Shown: positions 10,365-24,251 of the stretch, piece by piece | Layout: the number at the start of each line of letters is the position of its first letter | Numbering within the stretch: position 1 is the stretch's first letter | DNA from: Gammaproteobacteria bacterium | GTDB lineage: Bacteria > Pseudomonadota > Gammaproteobacteria > Natronospirales > JAJUFS01 | Direction of reading: 5' to 3' | Length of the DNA: 32,825 nucleotides | Assembly (NCBI GenBank): GCA_029263725.1 | Contig: JAJUFS010000012.1 | Location: 1-32,825 of the forward strand | Notes under the pieces: generated by a model | The model's database searches: none | The model's input: only the letters and a program-made list of their open reading frames with translations | What the model was told of the DNA's origin: nothing | Program-made: the position numbers and the translations under genes

Positions 10365-10383
10365 CAGTTATCTTTCGTAACTG
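10365..10383. promoter_or_regulatory. Perfect inverted repeat in the ftsK upstream region
   Basis: CAGTTA (10365-10370) and TAACTG (10378-10383) form a perfect inverted repeat around a 7-nt centre. It ends 16 nt before the TTG start of ftsK and adjoins an AT-rich stretch (about 10380-10405) that is unusual for this GC-rich window and probably contains the ftsK promoter. It could be an operator or a short leader hairpin. It does not match the CTG-N10-CAG pattern of LexA boxes. Confidence 0.4.
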
Positions 10384-10431
10384 TTTATATTAATTTGAAT
10401 TTCGTTTCCACCGACGGGGCCTGGAAACGTC

Positions 10432-10460
10432 GCCGGCGGGAGCCTCCCGCCGGCATTTTT
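10432..10460 (+). terminator. Strong hairpin with T-run oriented for the plus strand
   Basis: GCCGGCGGGA (10432-10441) pairs with TCCCGCCGGC (10445-10454) around GCC, followed by ATTTTT on the plus strand. The neighbouring genes ald and ftsK are both on the minus strand, where the hairpin is followed by only a short T-run (GACGTTT). It may still act as the ald terminator. A second inverted repeat CGTTTCCA/TGGAAACG (10403-10410 and 10422-10429) lies beside it. Confidence 0.55.
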
Positions 10461-10468
10461 CACTGCCC

Positions 10469-11521
10469 TCAGCCGAGGATGGCCGGGTGCACGACCTTGC
10501 CGTTCTCGACGTTGAGGCCGCCCATCAGGCCCTTGTCGTCCCGCCAGTTGCCGGAGGCCAGCTTGGAGACGTAACGGGCGATGGCCGCCGAGAGCGCCTG
10601 CGAGGCGGTGCGCGGCACCGCGCCCGGCATGTGGGTCACGGTGAAGTGCGTGATGCCTTCCCAGGTGTAGGTCGGGTTGTCCCAGGTGGTCGGCTTCGAA
10701 GTTTCGATGCAGCCGCCCTGGTCGATGGCAATGTCCACCACCACCGAGCCCGGCGACATGCGGCGAACCATGTCGGCCGACACCAGCACCGGCGCCTTCG
10801 CGCCAGGCACCAGCACGGCGCCGATCACGACGTCCGCCTGCGCCACCGCGTCGGCAACATCCTTGACGTGCGGGTACAGGCCGGTGACGTTCGCGCCCAG
10901 CGCGCGCATCTTCTCCAGCTTGTCCATGTCGAGATCGAACACCGTCACCTCGGCGCCGACGCCCGCCATGATGGTCGCGGCGGCACCGCCCGAGACGCCG
11001 GCGCCCAAGATCACCACCTTGCCGCGGCGCGCGGCGGGAATGCCGCCGAGCAGCACGCCCTTGCCGCCGTGCGGCGCATGCAGCAGCGTGATCGCCCACT
11101 GCGCGGACAGGCGGCCGGCGATGTCGGACATCGGCGCGAGCAGCGGCAGCTTGCCGTTGACTTCCACGGTCTCGAAGGCGACCGCGGTCAGGCCGATGCG
11201 CTTGAGCTCTTCGGTGAGCTTCGGTTCGGCGGCGAGGTGCAGGTAGCAGAACAGCAGGTGTTCCTTGCGCAGGTGCTTGAGATCCTCGGCGATCGGCTCC
11301 TTGACCTTGACTATCATCTCGGCCTGTTCGTAGAGCTTCTCGACATCGACGACCTCGACGCCGACGGCGCGGTAATCGTCATCGCTGTAACCGCTCTTCA
11401 CCCCCGCGCCCGCTTCCACCATCACGGTATGGCCTTCGCGTACCAGTCCGGCGCAGGCCGCCGGAATGAGGCCCACGCGGCCTTCCATCGGTTTCAGCTC
11501 TCGGGGGATACCAATGCGCAT
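10469..11521 (-). CDS. ald: Alanine dehydrogenase
   Basis: A 350-residue NAD-dependent enzyme that interconverts L-alanine and pyruvate plus ammonia in the cytoplasm. The N-terminus MRIGIPRELKPMEGRVGL is the family signature. Lys74 in VKVKEP and His95 in YLHLAAEP match the substrate-binding Lys and catalytic His. The Rossmann motif is VVILGAGVSGGAAA, followed by VTVFDLD, and the VVDIAIDQGGCIETS stretch is also typical. The protein stops after NGKVVHPAILG, some 15-20 residues shorter than many family members, so only the C-terminal tail is trimmed. AAGGAG stands 9 nt before the ATG. It diverges from trxB and lies 120 bp upstream of ftsK. Confidence 0.95.
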   Translation of the reverse strand: MRIGIPRELKPMEGRVGLIPAACAGLVREGHTVMVEAGAGVKSGYSDDDYRAVGVEVVDVEKLYEQAEMIVKVKEPIAEDLKHLRKEHLLFCYLHLAAEPKLTEELKRIGLTAVAFETVEVNGKLPLLAPMSDIAGRLSAQWAITLLHAPHGGKGVLLGGIPAARRGKVVILGAGVSGGAAATIMAGVGAEVTVFDLDMDKLEKMRALGANVTGLYPHVKDVADAVAQADVVIGAVLVPGAKAPVLVSADMVRRMSPGSVVVDIAIDQGGCIETSKPTTWDNPTYTWEGITHFTVTHMPGAVPRTASQALSAAIARYVSKLASGNWRDDKGLMGGLNVENGKVVHPAILG

Positions 11522-11586
11522 CTCAGTTCACTCCTTTACGGTGCGGGGGCGTTTGCGTACCATTCTGCGGCTCCAACGCCGCCTGA

Positions 11587-13771
<2,185 letters not shown>

Positions 13772-13775
<4 letters not shown>

Positions 13776-14521
13776 CGGGTTTGCACTGGATAACACCGGA
13801 TCACCCAGCAGACGCCTTCCCTGCGCCGGAGCTTGCCCTGCGCGACCCGGACGGCCTGCTCGCCATCGGCGGTGATCTCGCCCGCGAGCGCCTGCTGTGC
13901 GCCTACCGCAAGGGCATCTTCCCGTGGTTCAACCCGGGCCAGCCGGTGCTGTGGTGGTCGCCCGACCCGCGCGCGGTGCTGTTCCCGCGCGAGCTGCACA
14001 TCAGCCGCCGCCTGCGCCGCCGCCTCCGGCAGCAACCGTTTTCCTTCACCCTGGACCGTAACTTTCGCGCCGTGATGCAGGCCTGCGCGGAGACGCCGCG
14101 GAGCGGCCAGGACGGCACCTGGATCACCGCTGAAATGCTGGACGCCTACTGCGACCTGCACGCCGCGGGCTACGCCCATTCCGTGGAGGCCTGGCGCGAC
14201 GGGGAGCTGGTGGGCGGCATCTACGGGGTGGCGCTCGGCCGGGTGTTCTTCGGCGAATCCATGTTCAGCCGCGTCAGCGATGCCTCCAAGGCGGCCATCA
14301 CGCTACTGATCCGCGAACTGCTGGCGCGCGGCTTCGCCCTGCTCGACTGCCAGGTGGCCTCGGCGCATCTCACCAGCCTCGGCAGCCGCGAGATCCCGCG
14401 CCAGGAATTCCTGCAGCTGCTGGCGGCGAACACGGGCGCGGAACTGCCGGGTCGCTGGGAGTTCGCCACGGACCCCGGCGAACTGCACCTGTTCGATCCG
14501 GCGGCCGAGGCGGCGCCATGA
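13772..14521 (+). CDS. aat: Leucyl/phenylalanyl-tRNA--protein transferase
   Basis: A 249-residue enzyme that transfers Leu or Phe from its tRNA to N-terminal Arg or Lys of proteins, creating N-degrons for ClpS. Family landmarks are [34 protein letters not shown]-type sequence, [25 protein letters not shown] and [13 protein letters not shown]. The length is close to the 234 residues of the E. coli enzyme. It overlaps its neighbours by 4 bp on both sides. Confidence 0.97.
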
Positions 14522-15276
14522 ACACCACGAGCCGTATCCGCCTGCCGCTTTACCTCACCCCCGAACATCCCTGCAGCTATTACGACGACCGCAGCGCCCG
14601 CACGGTGTTCGGCGACCCGCGCGCCCTGCCCGACCTGGAAATGCAGACCCGGCTCGCGCACCTTGGCTTCCGCCGCAGTGGCCGCTACATCTACCGGCCG
14701 GAATGCGACGCCTGCAGCGCCTGCCGCCCGGCGCGCATCGACGTGCATGGCTTCCGTCCCGACCGCAGCCAGCGCCGCAACCTGCGCCGCAACGGCGACC
14801 TGCATGTTTCCGTGCAACGCCCCTGGTGTGACGCCTCGCTGCTGGCGCTGTACAACGACTACCAGCAGTGGCGGCATCCGGAAGGCCAGATGTACGCCGA
14901 GGGCACGGCGCAGTACTCGGACTTCCTGCTCGCGACCTGGAGCGAGACTCGCTACCTGGAGATGCGCGAAGGCGACAAGCTCATCGGCGTGGCGGTATTC
15001 GACTGGCTGGGCGACGGGCTCTCGGCGGTCTACACCTTCTATTCGCCTGCCACGGAAGCGCGCGGTCTTGGCACCTTCGCCATTCTCCAGCTGCTGGAGC
15101 TGGCGAAACGCGAAGACCTCGATTACGTCTACCTGGGCTACTGGCTGAAGGAACACCCCAAGATGGACTACAAGCGTCGCTTCCGGCCACTGGAAGTCCT
15201 GGACGGAACGCAGTGGCGGGTGCTCGGGGAGGACCCCCACGCCGGACCCTGCGGGTTGCAGTCACCACGCCCTTAA
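14518..15276 (+). CDS. bpt: Aspartate/glutamate leucyltransferase (Bpt)
   Basis: A 252-residue member of the ATE family. The bacterial Bpt branch adds Leu to N-terminal Asp or Glu, a second route into the N-degron pathway. The N-terminal domain has [12 protein letters not shown] (Cys19) and the cysteine cluster C63-x2-C66-x2-C69 in [16 protein letters not shown]. The C-terminal half has [20 protein letters not shown] and [24 protein letters not shown]. Assignment to Bpt rather than arginyl transfer rests on the bacterial subfamily and its pairing with aat. It overlaps aat by 4 bp. Confidence 0.93.
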   Translation: MNTTSRIRLPLYLTPEHPCSYYDDRSARTVFGDPRALPDLEMQTRLAHLGFRRSGRYIYRPECDACSACRPARIDVHGFRPDRSQRRNLRRNGDLHVSVQRPWCDASLLALYNDYQQWRHPEGQMYAEGTAQYSDFLLATWSETRYLEMREGDKLIGVAVFDWLGDGLSAVYTFYSPATEARGLGTFAILQLLELAKREDLDYVYLGYWLKEHPKMDYKRRFRPLEVLDGTQWRVLGEDPHAGPCGLQSPRP

Positions 15277-15284
15277 GGCAGAAT
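15256..15284 (+). promoter_or_regulatory. Possible infA promoter
   Basis: TTGCAG (15256-15261), a 17-nt spacer and CAGAAT (15279-15284) lie across the bpt stop codon and would place a start about 35-40 nt before infA. Match quality is moderate (3/6 and 4/6). Confidence 0.4.
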
Positions 15285-15327
15285 CCCCGGCCTTCGTTCC
15301 GCTGAAAAACAGGTACATCAGCTACTT

Positions 15328-15546
15328 ATGGCAAAAGAAGACGCAATCCAGATGGAGGGCGAGGTCCTCGAAACGCTGCCGAACACGACCTTCCGAGTAA
15401 AGCTGGATAACGGCCATGTGATCACCGCTCACATCTCGGGCCGCATGCGCAAGAACTACATCCGAATCCTGACCGGCGACCGCGTGACCGTGGAACTCAC
15501 CCCTTACGACCTGACCAAGGGCCGTATCGTCTACCGCGGCAAGTAA
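15328..15546 (+). CDS. infA: Translation initiation factor IF-1
   Basis: A 72-residue OB-fold protein that binds the A site of the 30S subunit during initiation. The sequence is the family standard from [20 protein letters not shown] to RGRIVYRGK-like ends (here KGRIVYRGK), with [15 protein letters not shown] in the middle. It lies 51 bp after bpt and is closed by a strong terminator. A Shine-Dalgarno is not obvious (only an AGG some 14 nt upstream). Confidence 0.98.
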   Translation: MAKEDAIQMEGEVLETLPNTTFRVKLDNGHVITAHISGRMRKNYIRILTGDRVTVELTPYDLTKGRIVYRGK

Positions 15547-15563
15547 GCGCGCCCGTCGCCAGC

Positions 15564-15592
15564 AAAAAAACCGGCCATCAGGCCGGTTTTTT
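15564..15592. terminator. Bidirectional intrinsic terminator between infA and clpA
   Basis: A run of seven A, CCGGCC, loop ATCA, GGCCGG and six T form a perfect bidirectional terminator 17 bp after infA and 21 bp from the end of the convergent clpA. Confidence 0.95.
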
Positions 15593-15613
15593 GTTGGCTG
15601 ATCCACTGTCCGT

Positions 15614-17875
<2,262 letters not shown>

Positions 17876-17890
17876 TACGGCCTCTGAGGC

Positions 17891-18208
17891 TCACGCCTCT
17901 TCTATCGTGCACATCAGCGGATGCTGATGTTCGCGCGCGTAGTCCGTCACCTGCGCGGCCTTGGTTTCGGCGATCTCGTACGTGAATACGCCGCACACGC
18001 CCTTGCCCCGGGTATGCACGTGCAACATGATCTGCACGGCCTTGGGACGATCGAGGCGGAAGAACTTCTGCAGCACCTCCACCACGAATTCCATCGGGGT
18101 ATAGTCGTCGTTCAGCAGCACCACCTTGTACAGCGGCGGCCGCTTGAGCCTGGGCCTGGCCTCATCGAGAGCCAACCCATGATTGGGATCATTCTTGAAA
18201 TCGCTCAT
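17891..18208 (-). CDS. clpS: ClpS, N-degron adaptor for ClpA
   Basis: A 105-residue adaptor that binds proteins with N-terminal Leu, Phe, Tyr or Trp and delivers them to ClpA. The conserved block [22 protein letters not shown] contains the Asn-Asp pair and the Met of the N-end-rule pocket; [21 protein letters not shown] supplies the pocket His. The C-terminus [10 protein letters not shown] is standard. I chose ATG at 18208 (MSDFKNDPN) because its length matches the family; an in-frame GTG 54 bp upstream would add 18 unsupported residues. Confidence 0.95.
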   Translation of the reverse strand: MSDFKNDPNHGLALDEARPRLKRPPLYKVVLLNDDYTPMEFVVEVLQKFFRLDRPKAVQIMLHVHTRGKGVCGVFTYEIAETKAAQVTDYAREHQHPLMCTIEEA

Positions 18209-18554
18209 GGCGCCGATTCTATCCGATCCGCAATCCGCTTTCCCCGCCGGGGAATCACTCACTTGAACTCAGGCTTTTTCCCGGAGCAGTTGTCAGCAGG
18301 CCTAGGCGTCAGTGGGGGCTGGCGGTCGGGATTCAAGTCATCGATGTTTAAAGGGTCCTCTGTATTGCAAAAGCGGCGGCTGTGCACTTCCTGTAACTTG
18401 CAGCCATTTTGCTGCACGATAAGCCACGCGCGCCGCGTCTCCGGCGCTTGAGCCGCTGCAGTGCGGCTCGTAATATGACCGCCGGTTTGCCGCGACACAT
18501 TATAAGAAGTGCTCGTGCGACTGGCTTACCAGGGACAGCGACCCAAAGGATTTC
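18209..18554. other. Intergenic region between divergent clpS and gspC
   Basis: 346 bp with no convincing gene. It holds the hairpin TTCCCC-GCC-GGGGAA (18240-18254), the inverted repeat TGCAGC/GCTGCA around CATTTT (18399-18416), and the inverted repeat AGCCGC/GCGGCT around TGCAGT (18451-18468). TATAAG at 18501-18506 is a good -10 candidate for gspC, but the -35 side (TGACCG, 18476-18481) is weak and 19 nt away. AAAGGA (18545-18550) is the gspC Shine-Dalgarno. A 35-codon cysteine-rich frame (about 18343-18451) lacks a ribosome binding site. Confidence 0.6.
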
Positions 18555-19430
18555 ATGAGCTTGGACATGCAGGCCATCACGCGCAACGAGCTGTGGCGAC
18601 AGGGCTACCGCCATGCCCCTGCCGTGCTCGGCGTCCTGCTCACCGCGGCGCTGGCATGGCAGGCCGCGGCGCTGACCTGGAAGGCTGTCGAACTGCTGTC
18701 CACCGAGCCCAGCCTGCCCCCGCCCGCGCAGATCAATGATCCGGGCAGCAGGCGGGTCGAAACCGTCTCCATCGAATCCATCACCAATGCGCACCTGTTC
18801 GGCCAGGCCGACGCCCAGCCGGTGGAGATCGCCGCGGCCGCGGCGGAAGCGCCCGAGACCCGCCTGAATCTCAAGCTGCGCGGCATCCTCGCCGCCGACG
18901 AACCCGAATACAGCCGCGCCATCATCACCAGCGGCAACCAGGACAAGGTCTATGCCGTCGGCGACACGGTCGCGACCGGGACGACGGTCGAAGGCGTGCT
19001 CGCCGACCGCGTGCTGCTGCGCCGTTCCGGGCGCCTCGAAACCCTGCGGCTGCCGCGGGAAATCGCCAGCACCGGCGGCGGCGTCGAGTATCAGGAGCCG
19101 GTCGCCAGCGAGGAGGTCCGGGATGTCTCTGACATCCGCGCCGAGGTCGCCGCAGACCCGAAGCGGCTCTCCGACCTCATCCGCTACAGCCCGGTGCTCG
19201 AGAACGGCGCCATCCGCGGTTACCGTATCTACCCGGGGCGCGATCGCGCACGCTTCGCCGAGCTCGGCCTGCAGGCGGGCGACATCGTCACGGCGGTCAA
19301 CGGCATGAGTCTCTCCGACCCGCGCCAGGCGACGGAAATGATGAACTCGCTTACCGATGCCTCCGACATCACGCTGACGGTCGAGCGCAACGGTTCGCCC
19401 ATGACAATCACCCTGGCGGCCTCGCAATAG
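18555..19430 (+). CDS. gspC: Type II secretion system protein GspC
   Basis: A 291-residue inner-membrane protein that links the cytoplasmic-membrane platform to the secretin. A short cytoplasmic N-terminus precedes one span (about residues 22-44), a Pro-rich linker, the HR domain (about 78-165, containing ITNAHLFGQ and LNLKLRGILAADEPEYSRAII) and a C-terminal PDZ domain (about 205-290, with GYRIYPGRDRARFAELGLQAGDIVTAVNG). This order is the GspC architecture. It is the first gene of the gspCDEF set, 30 bp before gspD. Confidence 0.95.
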   Translation: MSLDMQAITRNELWRQGYRHAPAVLGVLLTAALAWQAAALTWKAVELLSTEPSLPPPAQINDPGSRRVETVSIESITNAHLFGQADAQPVEIAAAAAEAPETRLNLKLRGILAADEPEYSRAIITSGNQDKVYAVGDTVATGTTVEGVLADRVLLRRSGRLETLRLPREIASTGGGVEYQEPVASEEVRDVSDIRAEVAADPKRLSDLIRYSPVLENGAIRGYRIYPGRDRARFAELGLQAGDIVTAVNGMSLSDPRQATEMMNSLTDASDITLTVERNGSPMTITLAASQ

Positions 19431-19460
19431 CGCGCCAGCAACAACGGGACCTGCTACACG

Positions 19461-21524
19461 ATGAATGGCTTCCTCACGAACATCAGGCTGGGCTGCATCG
19501 CCGTTCTCACGCTTGCCTGCGCGCCGGCATTCGCAGCCAGCCAGGGCAACGGCAGCGAAGCGACCATCACGCTCAACTTCGTCGACACGGAAATCCGCGA
19601 GGTCGCCAGCAGCATCGGCCAGATCACCGGGAAGAACTTCATCCTCGACCCGCGCGTCAAGGGCCGGGTGACGGTGGTCTCCTCCCAGCCGATCAGCCTC
19701 GCCGCCGTGTACGAGACCTTCCTGTCGGTGCTCCAGGTGCACAACTTCGCCGCGGTCCCGGCCGGTAACAACATGATCAAGATCATCCCCACCGTCGAGG
19801 CGCGACAGGTGGCAGGCAACGATCTGCCGCGCTCGCTGGAAGGGCCTGCCGATGACATCGTCACCCAGGTCATCGAAGTCAGGAACGTGGAAGCGGCGCA
19901 GCTGATGCCGCTGCTGCGCCCGCTGTTGCCGCAGACCGGGCATCTCGCCGCCTACCCCGGCGGCAACATGCTGATCGTCTCGGACCGCGCAGCCAACGTC
20001 GAGCGGCTGCTCAAGATCATCCGCCGCATGGACCAGACCTCCGATGAAGACATCGAGGTGCTGCCGCTGGAGCATGCTTCCGCGTCGGAAGTCGTGCGCG
20101 TGCTCTCGGCGCTGTCGCAGGCGCGCGGCACGGAAGGCGGCCGCAGGGCCGCCACGCTGGTCGCGGATGACCGCACCAACAGCGTGCTCATCGGCGGCGA
20201 CCAGGCGGAACGCATGCGCATGCGCGGCCTGATCGCGCATCTCGACACGCCGCTGGAATCCGGCGGCAACACGCAGGTCATCTACCTGCGCTATGCGAAC
20301 GCCGAGAGCCTCGCCAACGTGCTCAAGGGGCACGTCACCGAAACCGCGCAACGCGGCCAGCAGCGCGGCGGCATCGCCGGCGGTGGCGGCGGCGGTGAAC
20401 GCGCCGGTGGCGGCGGAGGCAGCACTCAGGGTTACAACGATGTCGTCATCCTGCATGAGCCGGACACCAACGCGCTCATCGTGACCGCGCCGCCCAAGGC
20501 GATGCGCAACCTGCAGAACATCATCGAGAAGCTGGACATCCGCCGCGCGCAGGTGCATGTCGAAGCGATCATCGCCGAGATCTTCACCGACAACTCCGCG
20601 GAACTGGGCGTGACCTGGGCAACGGTCGACGAGAGCGGCGAAAGCGGTCCCATCGGCCTCACCAATTTTCCGTCCAGCGGCATCGGCGTCGGCCAGGTCG
20701 GTGCAGCCGCGGCATCGGGCAGCGCCGAGGCGCTCGGCAACCTGCTCGGCAGCGCGGCGGGACTTTCGCTGGGTTTCGGGCGCATCCGCGAAGGCGACGT
20801 GAGCTTCGTCGGCCTGCTGCGCGCGCTGGCGGGCAACTCGACCACCAACATCCTGTCGACGCCGTCGCTGACGACCATGGACAACGAGGAAGCCGAGATC
20901 AAGGTCGGTCAGGAAGTGCCGTTCCTCACCGGCTCGTATTCGAATACCGGCAGTACCACCGGCGGCCTCAACCCCTTCCAGACCATCCAGCGCAAGGAAG
21001 TCGGCCTGAATCTGAAGCTCACGCCGCAGATCAGCGATTCCGACACCATCGTGCTGAAGATCGAGCAGGAAGTCTCCAGCATCAGCCAGGGCTCGCAGGG
21101 CGCCGTGGACCTGATTACCGACAAGCGAACCATCACCACCAGCGTGGTCGCCGAAAACGGCGAGATCATCGTGCTGGGTGGACTCATCGACGAGCGCGTC
21201 GCGGAAAGCGAGCAGCGCGTTCCCCTGCTTGGCAGCATTCCCATCCTCGGGCAGCTGTTCCGTTACGACACGTCCAGCAAGCAGAAGCGCAACCTGATGG
21301 TGTTCATCAAGCCATCCATCCTGCGCACGCCGGGCGATACCGCGTACTTCACCAACGAGAAATACCGCTTCATTCGCAACCTGCAGGAAGGACGCGGCGG
21401 CTCCAACGTGCACCTGCTGCCCGGGCAGACACAGCCCGTGCTTCCCGACCCGGAAGAGCGCGATGCCTTGCCGGAGTCCTCGCAACAGGAGGCACAGGAC
21501 GGGAACGATGTCGACGCCGAATGA
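19461..21524 (+). CDS. gspD: Type II secretion system secretin GspD
   Basis: A 687-residue outer-membrane channel. A Sec signal ends near AFAA-S (about residue 25). N0 is at about 30-105 ([29 protein letters not shown]), N1-N3 at about 125-360, and the secretin core at about 430-640, with [13 protein letters not shown] and [31 protein letters not shown]3 carries a glycine-rich loop of about 20 residues ([14 protein letters not shown]). The C-terminal tail after residue 640 is acidic and Gln-rich; whether it holds a pilotin site is not visible. Its end overlaps gspE by 17 bp. The Shine-Dalgarno is weak (GGGA, about 12 nt upstream). Confidence 0.97.
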   Translation: MNGFLTNIRLGCIAVLTLACAPAFAASQGNGSEATITLNFVDTEIREVASSIGQITGKNFILDPRVKGRVTVVSSQPISLAAVYETFLSVLQVHNFAAVPAGNNMIKIIPTVEARQVAGNDLPRSLEGPADDIVTQVIEVRNVEAAQLMPLLRPLLPQTGHLAAYPGGNMLIVSDRAANVERLLKIIRRMDQTSDEDIEVLPLEHASASEVVRVLSALSQARGTEGGRRAATLVADDRTNSVLIGGDQAERMRMRGLIAHLDTPLESGGNTQVIYLRYANAESLANVLKGHVTETAQRGQQRGGIAGGGGGGERAGGGGGSTQGYNDVVILHEPDTNALIVTAPPKAMRNLQNIIEKLDIRRAQVHVEAIIAEIFTDNSAELGVTWATVDESGESGPIGLTNFPSSGIGVGQVGAAAASGSAEALGNLLGSAAGLSLGFGRIREGDVSFVGLLRALAGNSTTNILSTPSLTTMDNEEAEIKVGQEVPFLTGSYSNTGSTTGGLNPFQTIQRKEVGLNLKLTPQISDSDTIVLKIEQEVSSISQGSQGAVDLITDKRTITTSVVAENGEIIVLGGLIDERVAESEQRVPLLGSIPILGQLFRYDTSSKQKRNLMVFIKPSILRTPGDTAYFTNEKYRFIRNLQEGRGGSNVHLLPGQTQPVLPDPEERDALPESSQQEAQDGNDVDAE

Positions 21525-23034
21525 ACAGGTCTTCACGGCGGAAGCCGAAGAGCAGCCGCAGGCAGGCCCGCCGGCCCGCCTGCCCTTCGGCTTTGCCAAG
21601 CGCCAGGGCGTGATCGCGATCGCCGCGGAATCCGGCGAGGAACTGCTGGTGCGCAGGAGCGCGCCGCTGCACGCGATCCTCGAGGCGCGCCGCTACCTGC
21701 AGCGGCCGCTGCCCTTGCGCGAGGTGGACGACGAGATCTTCGATACGGCCCTGCAGGCAACCTACGAGACGCAATCCGACCAGGCCATGGAAATGATGGA
21801 AGGCCTGGAGGAGGACATGGACCTCAACCGCGTCGCCGACGCCCTGCCCCAGCCCGAGGACCTGCTGGACTCGGACAATGACGCGCCGATCATCCGGCTC
21901 ATCAACGCGCTGCTGACGCAGGCGGTGAAGGAGAACGCCTCGGACATTCACATCGAGCCGTTCGAGAACCGCCTGGTGGTGCGCTTCCGCGTCGACGGCG
22001 TGCTGCGCGAAGTGCTGCAGAGCCGCCGCGCCGTCGCGCCGCTGGTGGTCTCGCGCATCAAGGTGATGTCCAAGCTGGACATCGCGGAAAAGCGCCTGCC
22101 GCAGGACGGCCGCATCTCGCTGCGCATCGCCGGCCGCGCCGTGGACGTGCGCGTCTCCACCGTTCCCGCCGGGCACGGCGAACGCGTCGTGCTTCGCCTG
22201 CTCGACAAGCAGGCGGGCCGCCTGGACCTCAATCACCTCGGCATGGACGCGGCCACCCGCGAGGTGATGAACGAACTGATCCGCAAGCCGCACGGCATCC
22301 TGCTCGTCACCGGGCCGACCGGTTCCGGCAAGAGCACCACGCTTTACGCGGCGCTCTCGGTCATCAACGACAAGAGCCGCAACATTCTCACCGTCGAGGA
22401 TCCGATCGAGTACGACCTCGAAGGCATCGGCCAGATGCAGGTCAACACCAAGGTGGACATGACGTTTGCGCGCGGACTGCGTGCCATCCTCCGCCAGGAC
22501 CCGGACGTGGTGATGGTCGGCGAAATCCGCGACCTCGAGACCGCGGAGATCGCCATCCAGGCTTCGCTCACCGGCCACATGGTGATGTCCACGCTGCACA
22601 CCAATACCGCTGTCGGCGCGGTCACGCGATTGCGCGACATGGGCGTCGAGCCTTTCCTGCTGTCCTCGTCGCTGGTCGGCGTGCTCGCGCAGCGCCTGGT
22701 GCGCCTGCTCTGCCCGCACTGCCGGGAACCGTATGAACCGAGCGAGCGCGAGCGCGAGATGCTTGCTGCCGGTCCCGACAGCGACATCACCATCTACCGC
22801 GCCGTGGGCTGCCCCGAATGCAACGGTCTCGGTTACCAGGGACGCACCGGCATCTACGAGCTCATTCCCATCGACCAGCAGCTGCGCACCATGATTCATG
22901 ACGGTGCGTCCGAGTCCGAGATGGAGCAGCACGCGCGCAAGTCGCGCCCCAGCCTGCGACAGGATGGCATCCGTCGTGTGCTGGCGGGGCAGACGACGCT
23001 TGAGGAAGTGCTGCGCGTGACGCGGGAAGACTGA
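21508..23034 (+). CDS. gspE: Type II secretion system ATPase GspE
   Basis: A 508-residue cytoplasmic hexameric ATPase driving pseudopilus assembly. An N-terminal GspE domain is at about residues 25-130, the catalytic core has Walker A GPTGSGKS (269-276), the Asp box TVEDPIE (295-301) and the Walker B region [12 protein letters not shown] (331-342). A tetracysteine zinc site is formed by C402-x2-C405 and C435-x2-C438, as in T2SS ATPases. I placed the start at ATG 21508, with GGACGGGA upstream; the open frame before it lies inside gspD. It overlaps gspD by 17 bp and gspF by 1 bp (TGATG). Confidence 0.97.
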   Translation: MSTPNEQVFTAEAEEQPQAGPPARLPFGFAKRQGVIAIAAESGEELLVRRSAPLHAILEARRYLQRPLPLREVDDEIFDTALQATYETQSDQAMEMMEGLEEDMDLNRVADALPQPEDLLDSDNDAPIIRLINALLTQAVKENASDIHIEPFENRLVVRFRVDGVLREVLQSRRAVAPLVVSRIKVMSKLDIAEKRLPQDGRISLRIAGRAVDVRVSTVPAGHGERVVLRLLDKQAGRLDLNHLGMDAATREVMNELIRKPHGILLVTGPTGSGKSTTLYAALSVINDKSRNILTVEDPIEYDLEGIGQMQVNTKVDMTFARGLRAILRQDPDVVMVGEIRDLETAEIAIQASLTGHMVMSTLHTNTAVGAVTRLRDMGVEPFLLSSSLVGVLAQRLVRLLCPHCREPYEPSEREREMLAAGPDSDITIYRAVGCPECNGLGYQGRTGIYELIPIDQQLRTMIHDGASESEMEQHARKSRPSLRQDGIRRVLAGQTTLEEVLRVTRED

Positions 23035-24251
23035 TGGGCGCTTACGTCTACAAGGCGCTCGACGCGCGCGGTCGGGAACGCAAGGGCGTACTGGAGGGCG
23101 ACACGCCGCGCGCCGTGCGCCAGAAGCTGCGCGAACAGGGACTCACGCCGCTGGAAGTGACCCAGGCCGCCGAGCAGGAACGCGCGGCACGCTCGCGCGG
23201 CTTCGGCCTTCGCCGCGGCATCAGCGCCACGGAACTTGCGCTCGTCACCCGTCAGCTGGCGACGCTGGTGCGCTCCGCGCTGCCGCTGGATGAAGCCTTG
23301 CAGGCCGTCGCCCAGCAATCCGAGAAGCCGCGCATCAGGAACATCCTGCTCGCCATCCGCGCCCGCGTGATGGAAGGCCACACCCTCGCCTACGGCATCG
23401 GCGAATTTCCGCATGTCTTCCCGGAAATCTTCCGCGCCACCGTCGCCGCCGGCGAGCAGACCGGCCATCTCGACGCCGTGCTCGAACGGCTCGCGGATTA
23501 CGCCGAGAAGCGCCAATCGCTGCAGCAGCGCCTCTCGGTGGCGATGATCTATCCGGTCATCCTGGTGATCATGGCCTTCGGCATCATCACCGCCATGCTT
23601 GCCTACGTCGTGCCGCGCGTGGTCACGGTGTTCGCGGACATGGACGCCGAACTGCCGGCGCTGACCCGCTGGCTGATCGCCGCCAGCGATTTCCTCACCG
23701 GCAACTGGATCTGGCTGGTGTTGATCGCGGTTGCCATCGCCTGGGGCACCCGCCGCCTGCTGCGACAGCCAGGCCCGAAGCGCCGCTATCACCACCTGCT
23801 GCTGCGGCTGCCGATGATCGGCAGGCTGACGCGCGGTCTCAACACGGCGCGCTTCGCGCGCACCCTAGCCATCCTCGCCGGCAGTGGCGTTCCCGTACTT
23901 GAATCACTGCGCATCGCCGGTGAAGTCGTGCAGAACATCCCGATGCGTGAAGCAGTGGATGAAGCGACAGCACGCATCCGCGAAGGCACGGGCATCGCCC
24001 GCGCGCTGGAAGCGCGCAAGGTATTCCCACCGATGACCATTCATCTCATCGCCAGCGGTGAAACCTCGGGGCAGCTCGAACAGATGCTGGAGCGCGCCGC
24101 CGACGCGCAGGAGCGCGAGATGGAAACCCTGCTGGCGACCTTCCTCGGCGTGCTCGAACCCGCGCTCATCCTCGGCATGGGCCTGATGGTGCTGATCATC
24201 GTGCTCGCGATCCTGCTGCCGATCTTCGAGCTCAATCAGCTGGTGGGATAA
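23034..24251 (+). CDS. gspF: Type II secretion system platform protein GspF
   Basis: A 405-residue inner-membrane platform protein. It opens with YVYKALDARGRERKGVLEGDTPRAVRQKLREQG, the family signature, and has two homologous T2SSF cytoplasmic helical domains (about residues 70-195 and 270-400) with membrane spans near 165-190, 215-235 and 370-400. Typical stretches are TRQLATLVRSALPLDEAL, AGEQTGHLDAVLERLADY and ASGETSGQLEQMLERAA. It is the last gsp gene here; gspG to gspN are not in the window, so the rest of the secretion system must be encoded elsewhere if it is complete. Confidence 0.97.
   Translation: MGAYVYKALDARGRERKGVLEGDTPRAVRQKLREQGLTPLEVTQAAEQERAARSRGFGLRRGISATELALVTRQLATLVRSALPLDEALQAVAQQSEKPRIRNILLAIRARVMEGHTLAYGIGEFPHVFPEIFRATVAAGEQTGHLDAVLERLADYAEKRQSLQQRLSVAMIYPVILVIMAFGIITAMLAYVVPRVVTVFADMDAELPALTRWLIAASDFLTGNWIWLVLIAVAIAWGTRRLLRQPGPKRRYHHLLLRLPMIGRLTRGLNTARFARTLAILAGSGVPVLESLRIAGEVVQNIPMREAVDEATARIREGTGIARALEARKVFPPMTIHLIASGETSGQLEQMLERAADAQEREMETLLATFLGVLEPALILGMGLMVLIIVLAILLPIFELNQLVG

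Noticed and set aside
8576-10393. 605-codon open frame on the plus strand opposite ftsK
   Set aside because: It is a by-product of GC-rich third positions in ftsK; its product is His/Arg/Gln-rich with no domain, while ftsK is certain.
18209-18262. Longer clpS start at a GTG
   Set aside because: It adds 18 residues absent from the family; the ATG at 18208 gives the normal length.
18343-18451. 35-codon cysteine-rich frame (MFKGSSVLQK...) before gspC
   Set aside because: No ribosome binding site, no recognisable family, and it overlaps palindromes that better explain the sequence.
18348-21599. 1083-codon open frame opposite gspC and gspD
   Set aside because: Antisense shadow of two clear secretion genes; low-complexity composition without a recognisable domain.
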